64,000 nucleotides of DNA, from positions 744,001 to 808,000 of the forward strand of contig OZ037881.1 of assembly GCA_964035575.1 (NCBI GenBank). The letters run 5' to 3'. Shown piece after piece: positions 1 through 9,505 of this stretch. This stretch comes from Rhynchopus sp. YZ270_cl-10 (Eukaryota; Euglenozoa; Diplonemea; Diplonemida; Diplonemidae). Position 1 is the first letter of the stretch. Each line of letters begins with the position of its first letter. The notes under the pieces are model-generated. The model did no database searches, was not told the origin of the DNA, and saw only the letters and a program-made list of their open reading frames with translations. The translations under genes and the position numbers were made by a program.

Positions 1-3000
1 AAGATCGACTCCTTCGTGATGCCGAAGGAGTGCAGCTCCACTATGTCCTCACGGCGCAGGTTGACAGACGTGATGCTTTCGTTGTCCACAGCAACTGTCT
101 TGTGTGTCCCAATGAAGTCCGTCACACACTTCAGCTGGTAGATCGCAAGCGCAAAGATAATCCAGTGCGGAAGCAGCCCCAACACACGGTGCTCGATGTT
201 CGAGAACTCCTTGTACCCAACCTGCAGCACGCACACCGTCATATCGCTTGCCTCGCTGTCTCCAGAACACTCAAGCAACGCATTGATGGGATGCGAAATC
301 GCGTCCCTCAGCCCATCGAACTGGAAGAGGTACGACGTCAGCAGGGCACCCCCTGAGTAGAGGAAGATGATGGTTGAGACCATGACAAGCTTCTTTGCGG
401 GGGGGTCTGCGAACTTGGGGAGGTGCTCTGTATGGTCCACCAGGGTGTCGGAGCTTTTGGCACGCTTCTGGCAGAACACCATCGACACGAAGAAGGACAA
501 CACCAGGAAGAACACAAGGTACACTGCGGTCATGATGGTAGGCGGCGCAAAGAGGAAGACGAACACCAACGCCACCCACAGGAAGAGCAGCGACACGTCG
601 AGACGCAGCTTTGCCAACTCCAACGGGTGCAGTGCGATCGACTTCTTCTTTTCGCTGTGCGCCACCCCCGAGATGAGGTACGTGCTCTCTGCGTCATCAG
701 ACTCATCACTGTCAAGAAGCGCTGTCTCATCCTGTGCACGATACAAACGCAGCTGCCACAACGAAAAGAACACCAGCAGCATGAAGAAGCTGATCTCCCA
801 CATGGTCTCAAAGGGGCGCTGTACGAGCACCTTTCTGTCCAGGCCCCCGAAGTGGTCCGGTGTGGAATAGTTCATGCAATACACGTTGAATACGTAGAGG
901 AAGATCGTGATGAGCACTTCATACACCACTAGGACCGGCCAGAACCTTTTTGCGTATTTGGGCGATGCAGAGAACACAAGAAAGAAGAGGATCAACGCTG
1001 CCTGCAGCAGGTCTACATGGAGCGACCCTACAGACACCAGGATGAGGAGCGAGATGTACTGTGCACGCTCGAAGAGCGCGTCTTTCAGCATCTTTCCGAA
1101 CATGCGTTTTCCGTTTTTGCTTGTGGTGTGCGGGTTGGCGATGCTCGAAGCCTCGTCTTCATCATCGTCGTCAGAGGAGGTAGACAGCTTCAACGTCACC
1201 GCCACCATTAGCAGCAGCAAAAAGTGTGACGACAGAGCCAACGGTGTTCCCGTAGTCTTCAGCACACCATTGTCATCAAATTCCCCAGAGTGCGGTACAC
1301 ACTCCTTAAACGTCGCACAAAGATGAATCGTCGACCACACCAACGCAAAAGGGAGGCACTTCTTCACCAAAGAATAGTTCTTCATCACCAACAGACTGTA
1401 CATAAACGCAAGCAATAAGAGCAACCAAATAATCGACAAAAAGCATGGATCCAAAATCGTTGTTAATGCGAGACATAGCCCTAGCATGGGAGGGGAGTAT
1501 TTTTTGAGCTGTTTTAGAGCGATTTTTGTCCATTTGGCTTGCATTCGCATACGGCGAGCTTCGCCGTCGTCCGACACACCCGACACCATGGAGCCTGAGT
1601 CTGAGTGAAATGCACCGTCCACCACTCCATACGAATCGTCATCATCCGCCTCCCCCTCCCCTTCCCTCTCATCTCTCTCCAATGGCCGGGTAGCGTGCGA
1701 TGCTTCAAGACCTTCCCTCCCTTCTGGAAAAGATTCGTCTCTGCCTTCGTGCTCCGACATTTCCAAAGGAATGCCACCCTCAGAACTCATCAGATCGGGG
1801 TCTGCGAAGGACTTCCGCCTTCTGGTGGGTCTGGCTGCTGGGATGAGGGCATCGGTTTCGAGACCGTCCTCTTCGTCGTCGTCGCCGTCTTCGGTTTCAA
1901 TGCGGATACCGTCAACTGCAGCCTCTGTGGGGATCTCTGTGGGGGAGCCGTTCTCAGCATCCCAAGCTGCTTCGAGAAGTTGTTTTGCAAGCTTTGAAGA
2001 GGAGCCGTAAAAGACCCCCCAACAGCAGGCATATAACATAAAGAGGACAACGATGGAGCTGACGTAGAGCCTGCCGTCATATGATTCAAATATAGTGTCA
2101 TGTGATGCCCTCATAACGCCAAATGTATCAAGCATGTTCTGATGCGAATCGTCCGTCATAAATGTCTTCAAAAAGCGAAGTTGTGCAACAAAGTGAAGAC
2201 TCAACACCGCAGCGACCAGAACCCACAGACACCCTGAGATCCGTTTCATGACAACAGGGCGGAGGAGGAGAATCGGCCCCTCCGATTTGGAGCCAAAGAA
2301 GCTGACAATGCGGTTCACGCTTTCGATGGATTCGCGATTCCCTGAACCGCTTTGTTTGCTTTCGGAGGGGATCAACCAGAGGAATGTTAGGATAATGAAC
2401 GTAAGAAAAAACGGCAATGTAATAATTCGTGGCCATATAACAGAACAGATCCCCGATAAAACCGGAATCAAAAATGGAAGTGCGCGAGGTGCTGAGACAA
2501 TAGAGTGTACAGTAGATGCGGAGCGTCCTTCAGGTTCTGCACTGCTTGAAACCACACCATGCACAGCAGCAGACTCAGTAGAGTCATTTGGGGACGCAAA
2601 AAAGAGGCGTGTAGAAATAATCTGGGGTACCTTAACAACCCCACCACTGCTGTTTGTTGTCTCATCATGTGTCAAGCTTCCAATTAAATGCAGTCCGCTG
2701 CACAAACAAACCGCAAGCGACGCAAAAAAGCAACGATAAAAATCAGAGGTAACACCGGTCAACCCAAAGCCTAGCCCCACAGTGGTGGTGTCCCAGTTTT
2801 CTGTTAGGAGCTGGTCGAGGACCAGCATGGTCATATGCGCGATAGAGGCGAGTATCAATGCAATGCAGATGTGTGGTAAAGGCCCCGATCGCGTCCACAT
2901 TTTCCGTGTCCGGCGTGAACGGAAGATGTGGACCTTATGCACAAGGGTGTGGAGCATGAACATCACACCATAGAACAGCGATGCATACGTTGGTGCAATT

Positions 3001-3065
3001 AAACATGCTGCCGCCAACGAGAGAGTGAACAACGCATGCGTCACCAGAACAGAAAGAAAGTTCAT
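1..3065 (-). CDS. Piezo-type mechanosensitive channel, N-terminal part (runs off the left edge)
   Basis: One open frame runs from ATG at 3063-3065 to the left edge without a stop, giving about 1,021 residues of a larger protein. It is built of clusters of hydrophobic helices separated by acidic loops, as in the Piezo blade. The first cluster has a Piezo-like sequence with a DQLL motif followed by W and GVT. The next has a helix with a P-rich turn, then long loops rich in D/E near residues 350-450 and 640-650. Piezo proteins are trimeric stretch-gated cation channels of the plasma membrane with more than 30 membrane helices. The pore, anchor and cap lie beyond the window. The start was chosen because MNFLSVLVTHALF begins directly with the first hydrophobic helix and an AG lies 5 nt upstream. 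No intron is needed in this part. Family assignment rests on my reading of the helix pattern and short motifs, not on a search. Confidence 0.82.
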   Translation of the reverse strand, partial: MNFLSVLVTHALFTLSLAAACLIAPTYASLFYGVMFMLHTLVHKVHIFRSRRTRKMWTRSGPLPHICIALILASIAHMTMLVLDQLLTENWDTTTVGLGFGLTGVTSDFYRCFFASLAVCLCSGLHLIGSLTHDETTNSSGGVVKVPQIISTRLFFASPNDSTESAAVHGVVSSSAEPEGRSASTVHSIVSAPRALPFLIPVLSGICSVIWPRIITLPFFLTFIILTFLWLIPSESKQSGSGNRESIESVNRIVSFFGSKSEGPILLLRPVVMKRISGCLWVLVAAVLSLHFVAQLRFLKTFMTDDSHQNMLDTFGVMRASHDTIFESYDGRLYVSSIVVLFMLYACCWGVFYGSSSKLAKQLLEAAWDAENGSPTEIPTEAAVDGIRIETEDGDDDEEDGLETDALIPAARPTRRRKSFADPDLMSSEGGIPLEMSEHEGRDESFPEGREGLEASHATRPLERDEREGEGEADDDDSYGVVDGAFHSDSGSMVSGVSDDGEARRMRMQAKWTKIALKQLKKYSPPMLGLCLALTTILDPCFLSIIWLLLLLAFMYSLLVMKNYSLVKKCLPFALVWSTIHLCATFKECVPHSGEFDDNGVLKTTGTPLALSSHFLLLLMVAVTLKLSTSSDDDDEDEASSIANPHTTSKNGKRMFGKMLKDALFERAQYISLLILVSVGSLHVDLLQAALILFFLVFSASPKYAKRFWPVLVVYEVLITIFLYVFNVYCMNYSTPDHFGGLDRKVLVQRPFETMWEISFFMLLVFFSLWQLRLYRAQDETALLDSDESDDAESTYLISGVAHSEKKKSIALHPLELAKLRLDVSLLFLWVALVFVFLFAPPTIMTAVYLVFFLVLSFFVSMVFCQKRAKSSDTLVDHTEHLPKFADPPAKKLVMVSTIIFLYSGGALLTSYLFQFDGLRDAISHPINALLECSGDSEASDMTVCVLQVGYKEFSNIEHRVLGLLPHWIIFALAIYQLKCVTDFIGTHKTVAVDNESITSVNLRREDIVELHSFGITKESI

Positions 3066-3220
3066 CAGATCTGCCCGTTTCCCGTCAGCAGCACGGGGGG
3101 GTTTGGGTTGGGACCCGAAATTTTGCGTCCGCTTGTGTAGACGCCTGTAATGATGGTGTGAAGGGAGGGAGGAGAGAGGTGTGTCTGACGATACGTTGGT
3201 GGAGGTGGAGGTGGAGGTGA

Positions 3221-3292
3221 CAGAAAAATTACCACAGGGATAACTGGCTTGGGGCAGCCAAGCGTTCATAGCGACGTTGCTTTTTTTATTCC
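3221..3292 (+). pseudogene. Fragment of 28S (LSU) rRNA, domain V region
   Basis: About 70 bases match the highly conserved peptidyl-transferase-proximal part of eukaryotic LSU rRNA, including ACCACAGGGATAACTGGCTT, then GCAGCCAAGCGTTCATAGCG and ACGTTGCTTTTT. There are only one or two differences from the usual eukaryotic form before similarity stops. No neighbouring rRNA sequence is present, so this is an isolated rDNA scrap and not a working gene. It lies in the 474-bp space upstream of the Piezo-like gene, beside a short GTGGAG repeat (about 3196-3217). The rest of that space shows no gene. Confidence 0.85.
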
Positions 3293-3539
3293 TCTTTTGG
3301 AATTTTTTGTGTTGAAAAGGAATTCCCGGGGGGAAAATCAGCGTTTGAAATAGCGTTGCAGTGCTGACATCCAAGGGTGTGTCACGAACAAATCACTTTT
3401 TTTACGTTGAAAAGAATGACAGGGGGCACACTCAGTCATTCAATACGGACAACACTGTTCACACGGTGGAAGGGGGGTGGGTAAACCCGAAGCTCGTTGA
3501 AGACGGATCGATCTGTTCTCTCTTCCCCCTCCTTCTCGC

Positions 3540-4701
3540 TCATTCCTCGACAGAGAGGACAACCTTTCCGGTTGTCTTGCGGCCTTCGAGCGCCTGTGTA
3601 CATGAGAAAAAAATGAGAAAAATAATTTTAAAAAAATCATACATCCTGAGCCTCCTTTGCCTTAGAGAGGGGCAGACAGAGGGAGATAGTTGCGGTGAGG
3701 GATCCATCCTTGAGCCAGGTGAGGACGTCCTCGGTTCTCTGTCTGCGCTCTTCTGGGTCGGCGACGAAGTCGGCAAGGGTGGGGCGGGTGATGGAGAGGG
3801 AACCGTTCTTCATGAGGGAGAGCAGGGACATGGGCTCCACTGCACCAGATGCGTTCCCGAAGGAGACAAACATTCCACGCCTTCTGAGGCACTTCAACGA
3901 GCCCTCAAAAGTGTTCTTACCCACTCCATCGTACACAACGTGCACACCCTCCGGAATCAGCTCACGCACCGCAACTGCAAAATCGGGGGTCTCCGTGTAG
4001 TTGATCACATGATCGCACCTGCCGACCTTCTTCGCGATATCCGCCTTCTCTGCTGAAGAGCAGGTTCCAATCACATTTGCTCCCAGGTTTTTGCACATTT
4101 GGGTGATCAGAAGGCCGCATCCTCCTGCAGCTGCTTGGACCAACACCCAGTCACCCTTTTTGACGTTGTATGAACCGTGCACGAGGTAGTGCGAGGTTAA
4201 ACCTTGGAGCATGGTGGCGGCAGCGAATTTGAGGTCAGCGTCGTCAGGGAGGACGGTGTAGGCGGTGGGGGGCACCACTGTGCAGCCTGCATAGGCACCG
4301 CTGACGTTGCCCCAGAAGGCAACCTTGCGGCCCACGAGGGAGGCGTCGCCGTTGGGTCCAACAGCAGAGATCACTCCAGCACCCTCCTGTCCGTTTGTGA
4401 ACGGAAGCGGCTTCACGTAGAGCCCGCCCCTGAAGTATGTGTCAATGAAGTTCACCCCTGCGAATTTGTTATCCACAAGGATCTGCCCCTCAGTAAGCCC
4501 TGCCTTCAAGGCCGCGACATCCCCACCCTCCGCCTCAAACCGAAGCACATCCGACCCTCCAATCTCCGGCACAACAACCCTTGGAAACGACATGGCGTGA
4601 TACCTTCTCTGTGTATGGCTCGCTGTGGGAGGGTGGGGGATGGGGTGGAGACCTCCCGCAGAGCGGGCGAGACTCCTCGCAACGGAAAGGGAGAGCTTCA
4701 T
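3540..4701 (-). CDS. NAD(P)H:quinone oxidoreductase (zeta-crystallin type MDR), two exons
   Basis: Exons are 4701-3643 and 3593-3540, with a 49-nt intron (GTATG...CACAG). The spliced protein is 370 residues. Splicing restores the expected C-terminus (KEAQD, then ALEGRKTTGKVVLS), which matches the family's usual ending; without it the frame stops early. The family reduces quinones or related carbonyls with NADPH. The protein has a GroES-like N-terminal half (FAGVNFIDTYFRGGLY, GQEGAGVI) and a Rossmann half with the nucleotide-binding stretch VLVQAAAGGCGLLITQ near residues 180-195. Zinc ligands are absent, as in quinone reductases. The first 37 residues are rich in S, R and A and end at RRYHAM, like a mitochondrial presequence; a second Met (MSFPRVV) would give a cytosolic form. 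An AG preceded by CTCTCTCC lies 13 nt before the first ATG. Confidence 0.9.
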
Positions 4702-5065
4702 CTAGAATATCTTTCTGGAGAGAAAGAGGAATGGAGAATGGAGGGGAGGGAAGCGATTGTTGAGTACAAAAAAAAGGGGGTGAGAGAGATGGTGAATGAG
4801 AGCTTCGTTCAGACTGTGATGATTTTATTGTTGTTATCCACAATCACTGTACACCTACTGATAAAGATCTGTACTCAATTGGTGTGGTCGAAGGGGAGGC
4901 GCAAAAAATGCGGAAAAGTGCGCAAGAAGTGCGAATCACCCCCCTTCAGACAATGCTAATATTTTTTTTGTACGTTTCTAAAGTTGATGAGTGCAAGAAA
5001 TATCCCCCCCTCCCCTCCCCTCCCCTCCCTCTACCTAAACTATACCCCAACTCTCCCTTTTAACG
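4702..5065. other. Intergenic, no gene seen
   Basis: This is the space between the ankyrin-protein stop and the oxidoreductase start. It has a C-rich run on the plus strand at about 5005-5030 (repeats of CCCCT), which on the minus, transcribed-sense strand is a G-quadruplex-type motif just 3' of the ankyrin gene. I see no coding potential. Confidence 0.6.
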
Positions 5066-5683
5066 TCACTTCTCCAGACTTTTCAAAAATTCTGCGACTT
5101 CTTTGTGTCCTGCTTCTTCTGCAAGCTGAAAGGGGGTTTTTTCTGAGTAAAGAGAGGCCAGGTTTGTTGCAGAAGGCTTCAGAGCTTTGCATGCGTCGAG
5201 GTGGCCGTTTTGTGCTGCGTAGTGAAGAGGGATCATGCCGGCGACTGTTTTGATGTTCGATGAGGCACCACCTTCTTCTTTGAGAATGGTGATGACTTCT
5301 GCAGAGCCGTGCATGGCTGCGATGTGGAGGAGACTGCGCTTGAAGGTATCCTTCGTGCATGGGTCTGCACCGTGTGCACAGAGTATCAGAACAATCTCAG
5401 CATTGCTTTTATCGACAGCGCACAACAGTGGGCTCCACCCCTCGGCGTCCTGTGCATCGGCGTCTGCCCCTGCCGCCAGCAGCATCTTCACCACAGCAAC
5501 CTGCCCACCGTGAACCGCGTGGTGCAGCAACGTCATCTTGTAGCCGTCGCATTCGTTCATCGCGCCTTTGTTCTCAATGTATTTCTCAATGCGCGCAACA
5601 TCGCCGTTGGCGCAGGCACGCCACAAAGTGTCCTCCTTCACCTTCTTCACAGGCTCTGTCGGCATAGGTTTCAAATCCATCAT
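5066..5683 (-). CDS. Ankyrin-repeat protein
   Basis: This single-exon frame of 205 residues consists almost entirely of ankyrin repeats. About five units can be counted from residue 17, with typical TLLHHAVHGG, GWSPLLCAVDK, SLLHIAAMHGS, IPLHYAAQNGH and TPFQLAEEAGH openings. Ankyrin repeats form curved solenoids used for protein-protein contacts, so no enzymatic role is implied. There is no signal peptide or membrane segment, so it is probably cytosolic or nuclear. Two Met codons are adjacent at the start (5683 and 5680). An AG after TTTTC lies 19 nt upstream. The specific partner cannot be told from the sequence. Confidence 0.85.
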   Translation of the reverse strand: MMDLKPMPTEPVKKVKEDTLWRACANGDVARIEKYIENKGAMNECDGYKMTLLHHAVHGGQVAVVKMLLAAGADADAQDAEGWSPLLCAVDKSNAEIVLILCAHGADPCTKDTFKRSLLHIAAMHGSAEVITILKEEGGASSNIKTVAGMIPLHYAAQNGHLDACKALKPSATNLASLYSEKTPFQLAEEAGHKEVAEFLKSLEK

Positions 5684-7526
5684 TTTTTTGTGTATTTTTT
5701 CCCTGAAAATACGCTAAAATCAATGAACGGAGGAGAGATGGTGTGGAGAGAAAAAATGTGATCTTTTTTTTCAGCCCAGTTCGGGAGGGGTAGACGACGG
5801 GGGTGGGGCTGAAATCAGGTCAGGTTTTTTAGGTAGTAAAGGGGACATAACAACTTGACAAAGAGGTCGGGGGGGTTTTTTTTTGGAGTATGAATTGTGT
5901 GCATACATTTGTTAAGATTTTTCTCCCACAATCATTTACTGTCTAAATTTTTAACGGGGAAGCACGCTGGGGAGGTTTAGGTTTGTCTTTGAGCAGAGGC
6001 CAAAAACAACGTCAGTTTGCTGTGCACAAAAAGCACTCCTGGGGCTATCATGTATCAACCCCGAAGTGTTGCGCTTGGCAGTCTTGGCAGGCTTACAGGA
6101 AGGCTGTAGTCATTTTCTAGCGTGGGAAAATCAAAACAAAAAAACTGCAAGATGACCAAGCCAAGCCGCTTAACCATGTTGTATTCAACAAGATGATGCG
6201 GGAGAGTGTTCAAATGATGAACATCTACGGGGAACCCCAATGGTGATATCTCTTTTGCTTTGGGAAGTCCAGATGCAGAATTAAAAGCAGAGAAAAAAAG
6301 TTGTCCAAAATAATACCTCACCGTATATCGGCAGACGGCAAAACAAGTATTGGTTTAAAAAAGGGGGGAGTTAGCTGTATGTTGCCAGAAATGGAGTAAG
6401 TAAGTAACTCAGGCAAAAAAACGGGGGAGGGGAGGGGATATGTCCGGAAAGACTCCAGTGTATGCATCTGCACCCCCCCTGTTCCTGGATAAAGTGCACT
6501 TCCCATTAAAGAAAAAAATCCTTAACCTTTTGTGTGTATTGATGATCACCTGGTGGGTTCTGAATTCAATACCTCCCCAGAAGTTAGGATAGTACCTTCT
6601 TGAATCGACACAATATTGAACTCATTTTTTCTTTTTTTGATTTTGCTTTTGTCATTGAAACGAACCATATTTGAGAAAACGTGTTAATACGAAAGGGGAC
6701 TATGGTGAAGGGGAGGGGAGGGGGGAACTCAACGAACCCCTCCCTTTTGGCTAGATAGATTGTTACGACGACTCGTTCTCTTTCTCTCATTATGTTTATT
6801 TATTTTTGAAACGGGTATGTACCAGATGCAAGATACTCGTCACCGTACAAAACACCCATTATTTTGCATTTAAAACCCCACAAAGTGGATTTTAACCACA
6901 CACATACACACACACTGTCTATTCATGGCTTGAGGAAGATCTTCTTTTACTGGCCGGAAAAACCAGTGCTCGACCCATGAATTCAAAATACACTTTTTTT
7001 CATTTGTTCTTCTGGGCATTCTGCTTCTCTGCCATGGATTCAGCATATTTTCTTCTGTTTCTATGCTTCACGATCTGCACAAAAAGGGTGTAGTGGTGTA
7101 AACAAAACAAAAAAAAACTATACTAAAAAATATTACAAGCCCAGAACTCGGACATGACTTTAAACCACCTATCGGATGAGATGCCACCCCGTACAATGAA
7201 GAGCGCAAACCCCTAGCTCTTAATAGCTGGGAATGCTCCCCCGGGGGCTGAAGGCAGGTAACTGATGCACGGAGGGACCTGCTGGAGCCCTTGTCAGTGA
7301 AGCCATGAGGCCCCTAAGAAAATGGGGCACAGATTAGAAGGGACCTCGCCGGTAACCCTCCCTTGGCTAGCAACGATGAAACTTTCATCAAACGTCCACA
7401 CCCATATGGCGGCCGCTTTGGCATGCATCTGTAAGCAGCCTTGACTGATACTTTCAGTATTTACACACGATTGCCGTTTAAAGGCAGGAGTTGAGTACAA
7501 AAAAAAGTCATGGTACCCCTCCCCCT
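5684..7526. other. Intergenic 1.8 kb with F1 and F5 repeat copies
   Basis: No frame here looks like a real protein. The minus-strand sequence at 6138-6178 is a divergent copy of the F1 element (stem-like GGCTTGG, then TCATCTTGCA and a T-run). A GC-richer block at about 7130-7470 stands out from the A/T-rich surroundings and contains an F5 copy (7215-7390). The block may also be a structured RNA gene, but I could not match it to a known class. Confidence 0.55.
7215..7390 (-). repeat. F5 dispersed repeat, left copy
   Basis: Read on the minus strand, this shares blocks with 55,265-55,370 on the plus strand. They are a TCATCGTTG start, an AGGGAGGGTT-CCGGC block, then CCT-ATGGCTTCACTG with AGGGCTCC, and GCATTCCCAGC. 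The blocks are in the same order with small gaps. It is an old interspersed repeat of unknown class; I saw no coding potential or terminal repeats. Confidence 0.6.
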
Positions 7527-8861
7527 CTACCTTCTCTGATGGCATACCTCAGCAATGCCCAAGCCCACAGCGATGCAGGCACCCATCACAGCTGCCCATG
7601 TCAGGAGGGCCCGCATGAAGGCTGCCGCCTCGAAGAAGGTGCGCCCAAACTTCACGCAGATGAGAGATTCGGTGAGGAGCACGGCAAGCGCTACCCAGGA
7701 CTGCGTGCCAAGGCGTTTGACGCGTTTGTCGGTTGTGTAGATGTAGAGCTGGCGGAGGGCAGGCATTCCAAAGGTGAACCAGATGAGGAGGCGGTAGACG
7801 TTGAACGAATGCTTTGTGGGCAGCTTCAAGATATGCTTCAAAAAGAATGTGTTCAGCTCCATCAACACAACCGAGAAGCAGATCAGGATTACCGAAAGCG
7901 TCCGCCGTCTGCTGCTAAATGGCTCCCACTCCACCCGCGTCCAGTCTTGCGGGGTGAACTGCAGCGCTGCACGCTTCACCTTTCCCCTCAACGTCGATAC
8001 ATCCGAAAGCGATTCCCAATTATAAGTACGACATTCAAGATATTTGCAAATAGACGACCCTATCGCAATGCCCAAAGCATTGCACACCAAAATATCAAAA
8101 ATCAGTTGGTCCCACCAACACTCAGAGAAGTTCGGCAAAACACCCGAAAAAATAACCTCTGTCAGCTCCCATGAGATGCTGATCAGCCAGGACAGCCACA
8201 CTGAGCGGAGCATGACCGCCTTGCCTACCCAACCTAGCGCGTGGGCGACACAGAATATGTCAATCCTGCTGACAAGGTTGTCAAACGTAAGCTCGCAGTT
8301 CGCTGCGTACTCTGGACTGTCTTCGGGGGATTGGTACGGAATATTCGCCACATTCGAAAGCCACACAATCGCATCCCTCACAGTCTCCCGCGTCTGAAAC
8401 AAAGCGAACACCATCAACAGCCAATACAAAATACTCATCCCCAGCACACATCGCCACACCGCAGGATGGGGACGCACAAAAGGACCATTAGGGAGCGCCA
8501 CCACAGAGAACGTCAGAAAGACCAAAAACGTGGCCAGCATCCCACGCATGATTCTGTGGTAGTGATCCAGCTCTGGAGGCTCGTTGAGGGCGAGGACGAC
8601 GACCATCCCCATGGTAAGAAGGATGAGGGTGATGGAATGTGGTTTGTAGAATACACTTAAGTGCACGTCGTCGACGAACTGTTCGTTCATATGGGTGAAG
8701 TGTGAGATCTCCTCTTGCGACCATGTTGGAAACTTCGAGGCTGCGGTGTTGTAGTTAGAGTCGTTTGGGGAGTTCACAGAGTCGCCCCTGAGGTCCGTTG
8801 GGGGTGCGACAAGCTCTGCATTCAGAGGGAGCGCGCGCTGCACGCTGGACTCCCGCTTCAT
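7527..8861 (-). CDS. Phosphatidylserine synthase (base-exchange type, PSS1/PSS2 family)
   Basis: A single exon encodes 444 residues. The enzyme family exchanges the head group of phosphatidylcholine or phosphatidylethanolamine for serine at the ER or MAM membrane, making phosphatidylserine. Family marks are visible in order: VHLSVFYKPHSIT before the first membrane helix (about residues 67-80), LNEPPELDHYHRIMRG, and the block WELTEVIFSGVLPNFSECWW, which corresponds to the conserved PNFxECWWD region. It continues with DQLIFDILVCNALGI. About nine hydrophobic segments are seen. The length fits the family (about 420-490). The start at 8861 is preceded by ACTCACAG 15 nt upstream. No operon logic is implied by the neighbouring MCTP-like gene, although both are probably ER membrane proteins. 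Confidence 0.92.
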   Translation of the reverse strand: MKRESSVQRALPLNAELVAPPTDLRGDSVNSPNDSNYNTAASKFPTWSQEEISHFTHMNEQFVDDVHLSVFYKPHSITLILLTMGMVVVLALNEPPELDHYHRIMRGMLATFLVFLTFSVVALPNGPFVRPHPAVWRCVLGMSILYWLLMVFALFQTRETVRDAIVWLSNVANIPYQSPEDSPEYAANCELTFDNLVSRIDIFCVAHALGWVGKAVMLRSVWLSWLISISWELTEVIFSGVLPNFSECWWDQLIFDILVCNALGIAIGSSICKYLECRTYNWESLSDVSTLRGKVKRAALQFTPQDWTRVEWEPFSSRRRTLSVILICFSVVLMELNTFFLKHILKLPTKHSFNVYRLLIWFTFGMPALRQLYIYTTDKRVKRLGTQSWVALAVLLTESLICVKFGRTFFEAAAFMRALLTWAAVMGACIAVGLGIAEVCHQRR

Positions 8862-9505
8862 TGAGAGGTGTGTTTCCTGTGAGTGATTGGTTAGTGATGT
8901 GCATATTGTATGAGATTCAATACCAAAAAATGAAGAATGGATTGGATTAATGCAAAGTAAGGAAGTTGAGTTTGCACAAATCTAAACGTCTAAACATTGG
9001 TTCCAGAAAAGGAGGTATGTCGTAAAGGGCGAGGGGAAGGGAGGAGGAAGGGTATGTGGGTTCGTTTGCTATGGCAGAGACAGAGAGATTGGAGTGAAGG
9101 CAAGGTAAACCCCTAAAGAAAACATCCCCCAAGATAAGGCGGGGGGAGGGGGTGAGCTAGGGGGAGAGAGAAAAAAGATTGGCTTGAGATTCAGCCGAGT
9201 GAAAAATGGGTAATGGCATTTTTCTCAAGAATTTACAAAGAAAAAAAACTCAATTTGCTCCTTTTTGCTGTTGTATTGTTTGTAATTATCACCCCACCCA
9301 TTTTAATGGTGACTGTATTATAATCAATTCTCAGAATACGACAAAAAATGCAACCGCGTTTCTGATGCACACAACACAGTCACCATTACCCCCCTCCTAC
9401 CTGGAATAGTTGGCTGTATTAGTGTTTTTGATTTTACCAGAATACATCAAAAAAAAAGCACCTACTACAGTTATCCCACCCTCCCTCCCCACGTTCCACC
9501 ACCCC
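8862..9505. other. Intergenic, no gene seen
   Basis: This is an A/T-rich space with purine runs between the MCTP-like stop and the phosphatidylserine synthase start. I see no coding frame of interest, no repeat family member and no RNA gene. Confidence 0.6.

Noticed and set aside
7130-7470. Structured RNA such as RNase P, SRP or spliceosomal RNA
   Set aside because: The block is GC-rich with a GCTCCCCCGGGGGC palindrome, but no diagnostic core of these RNAs was found. Part of it is a dispersed repeat.
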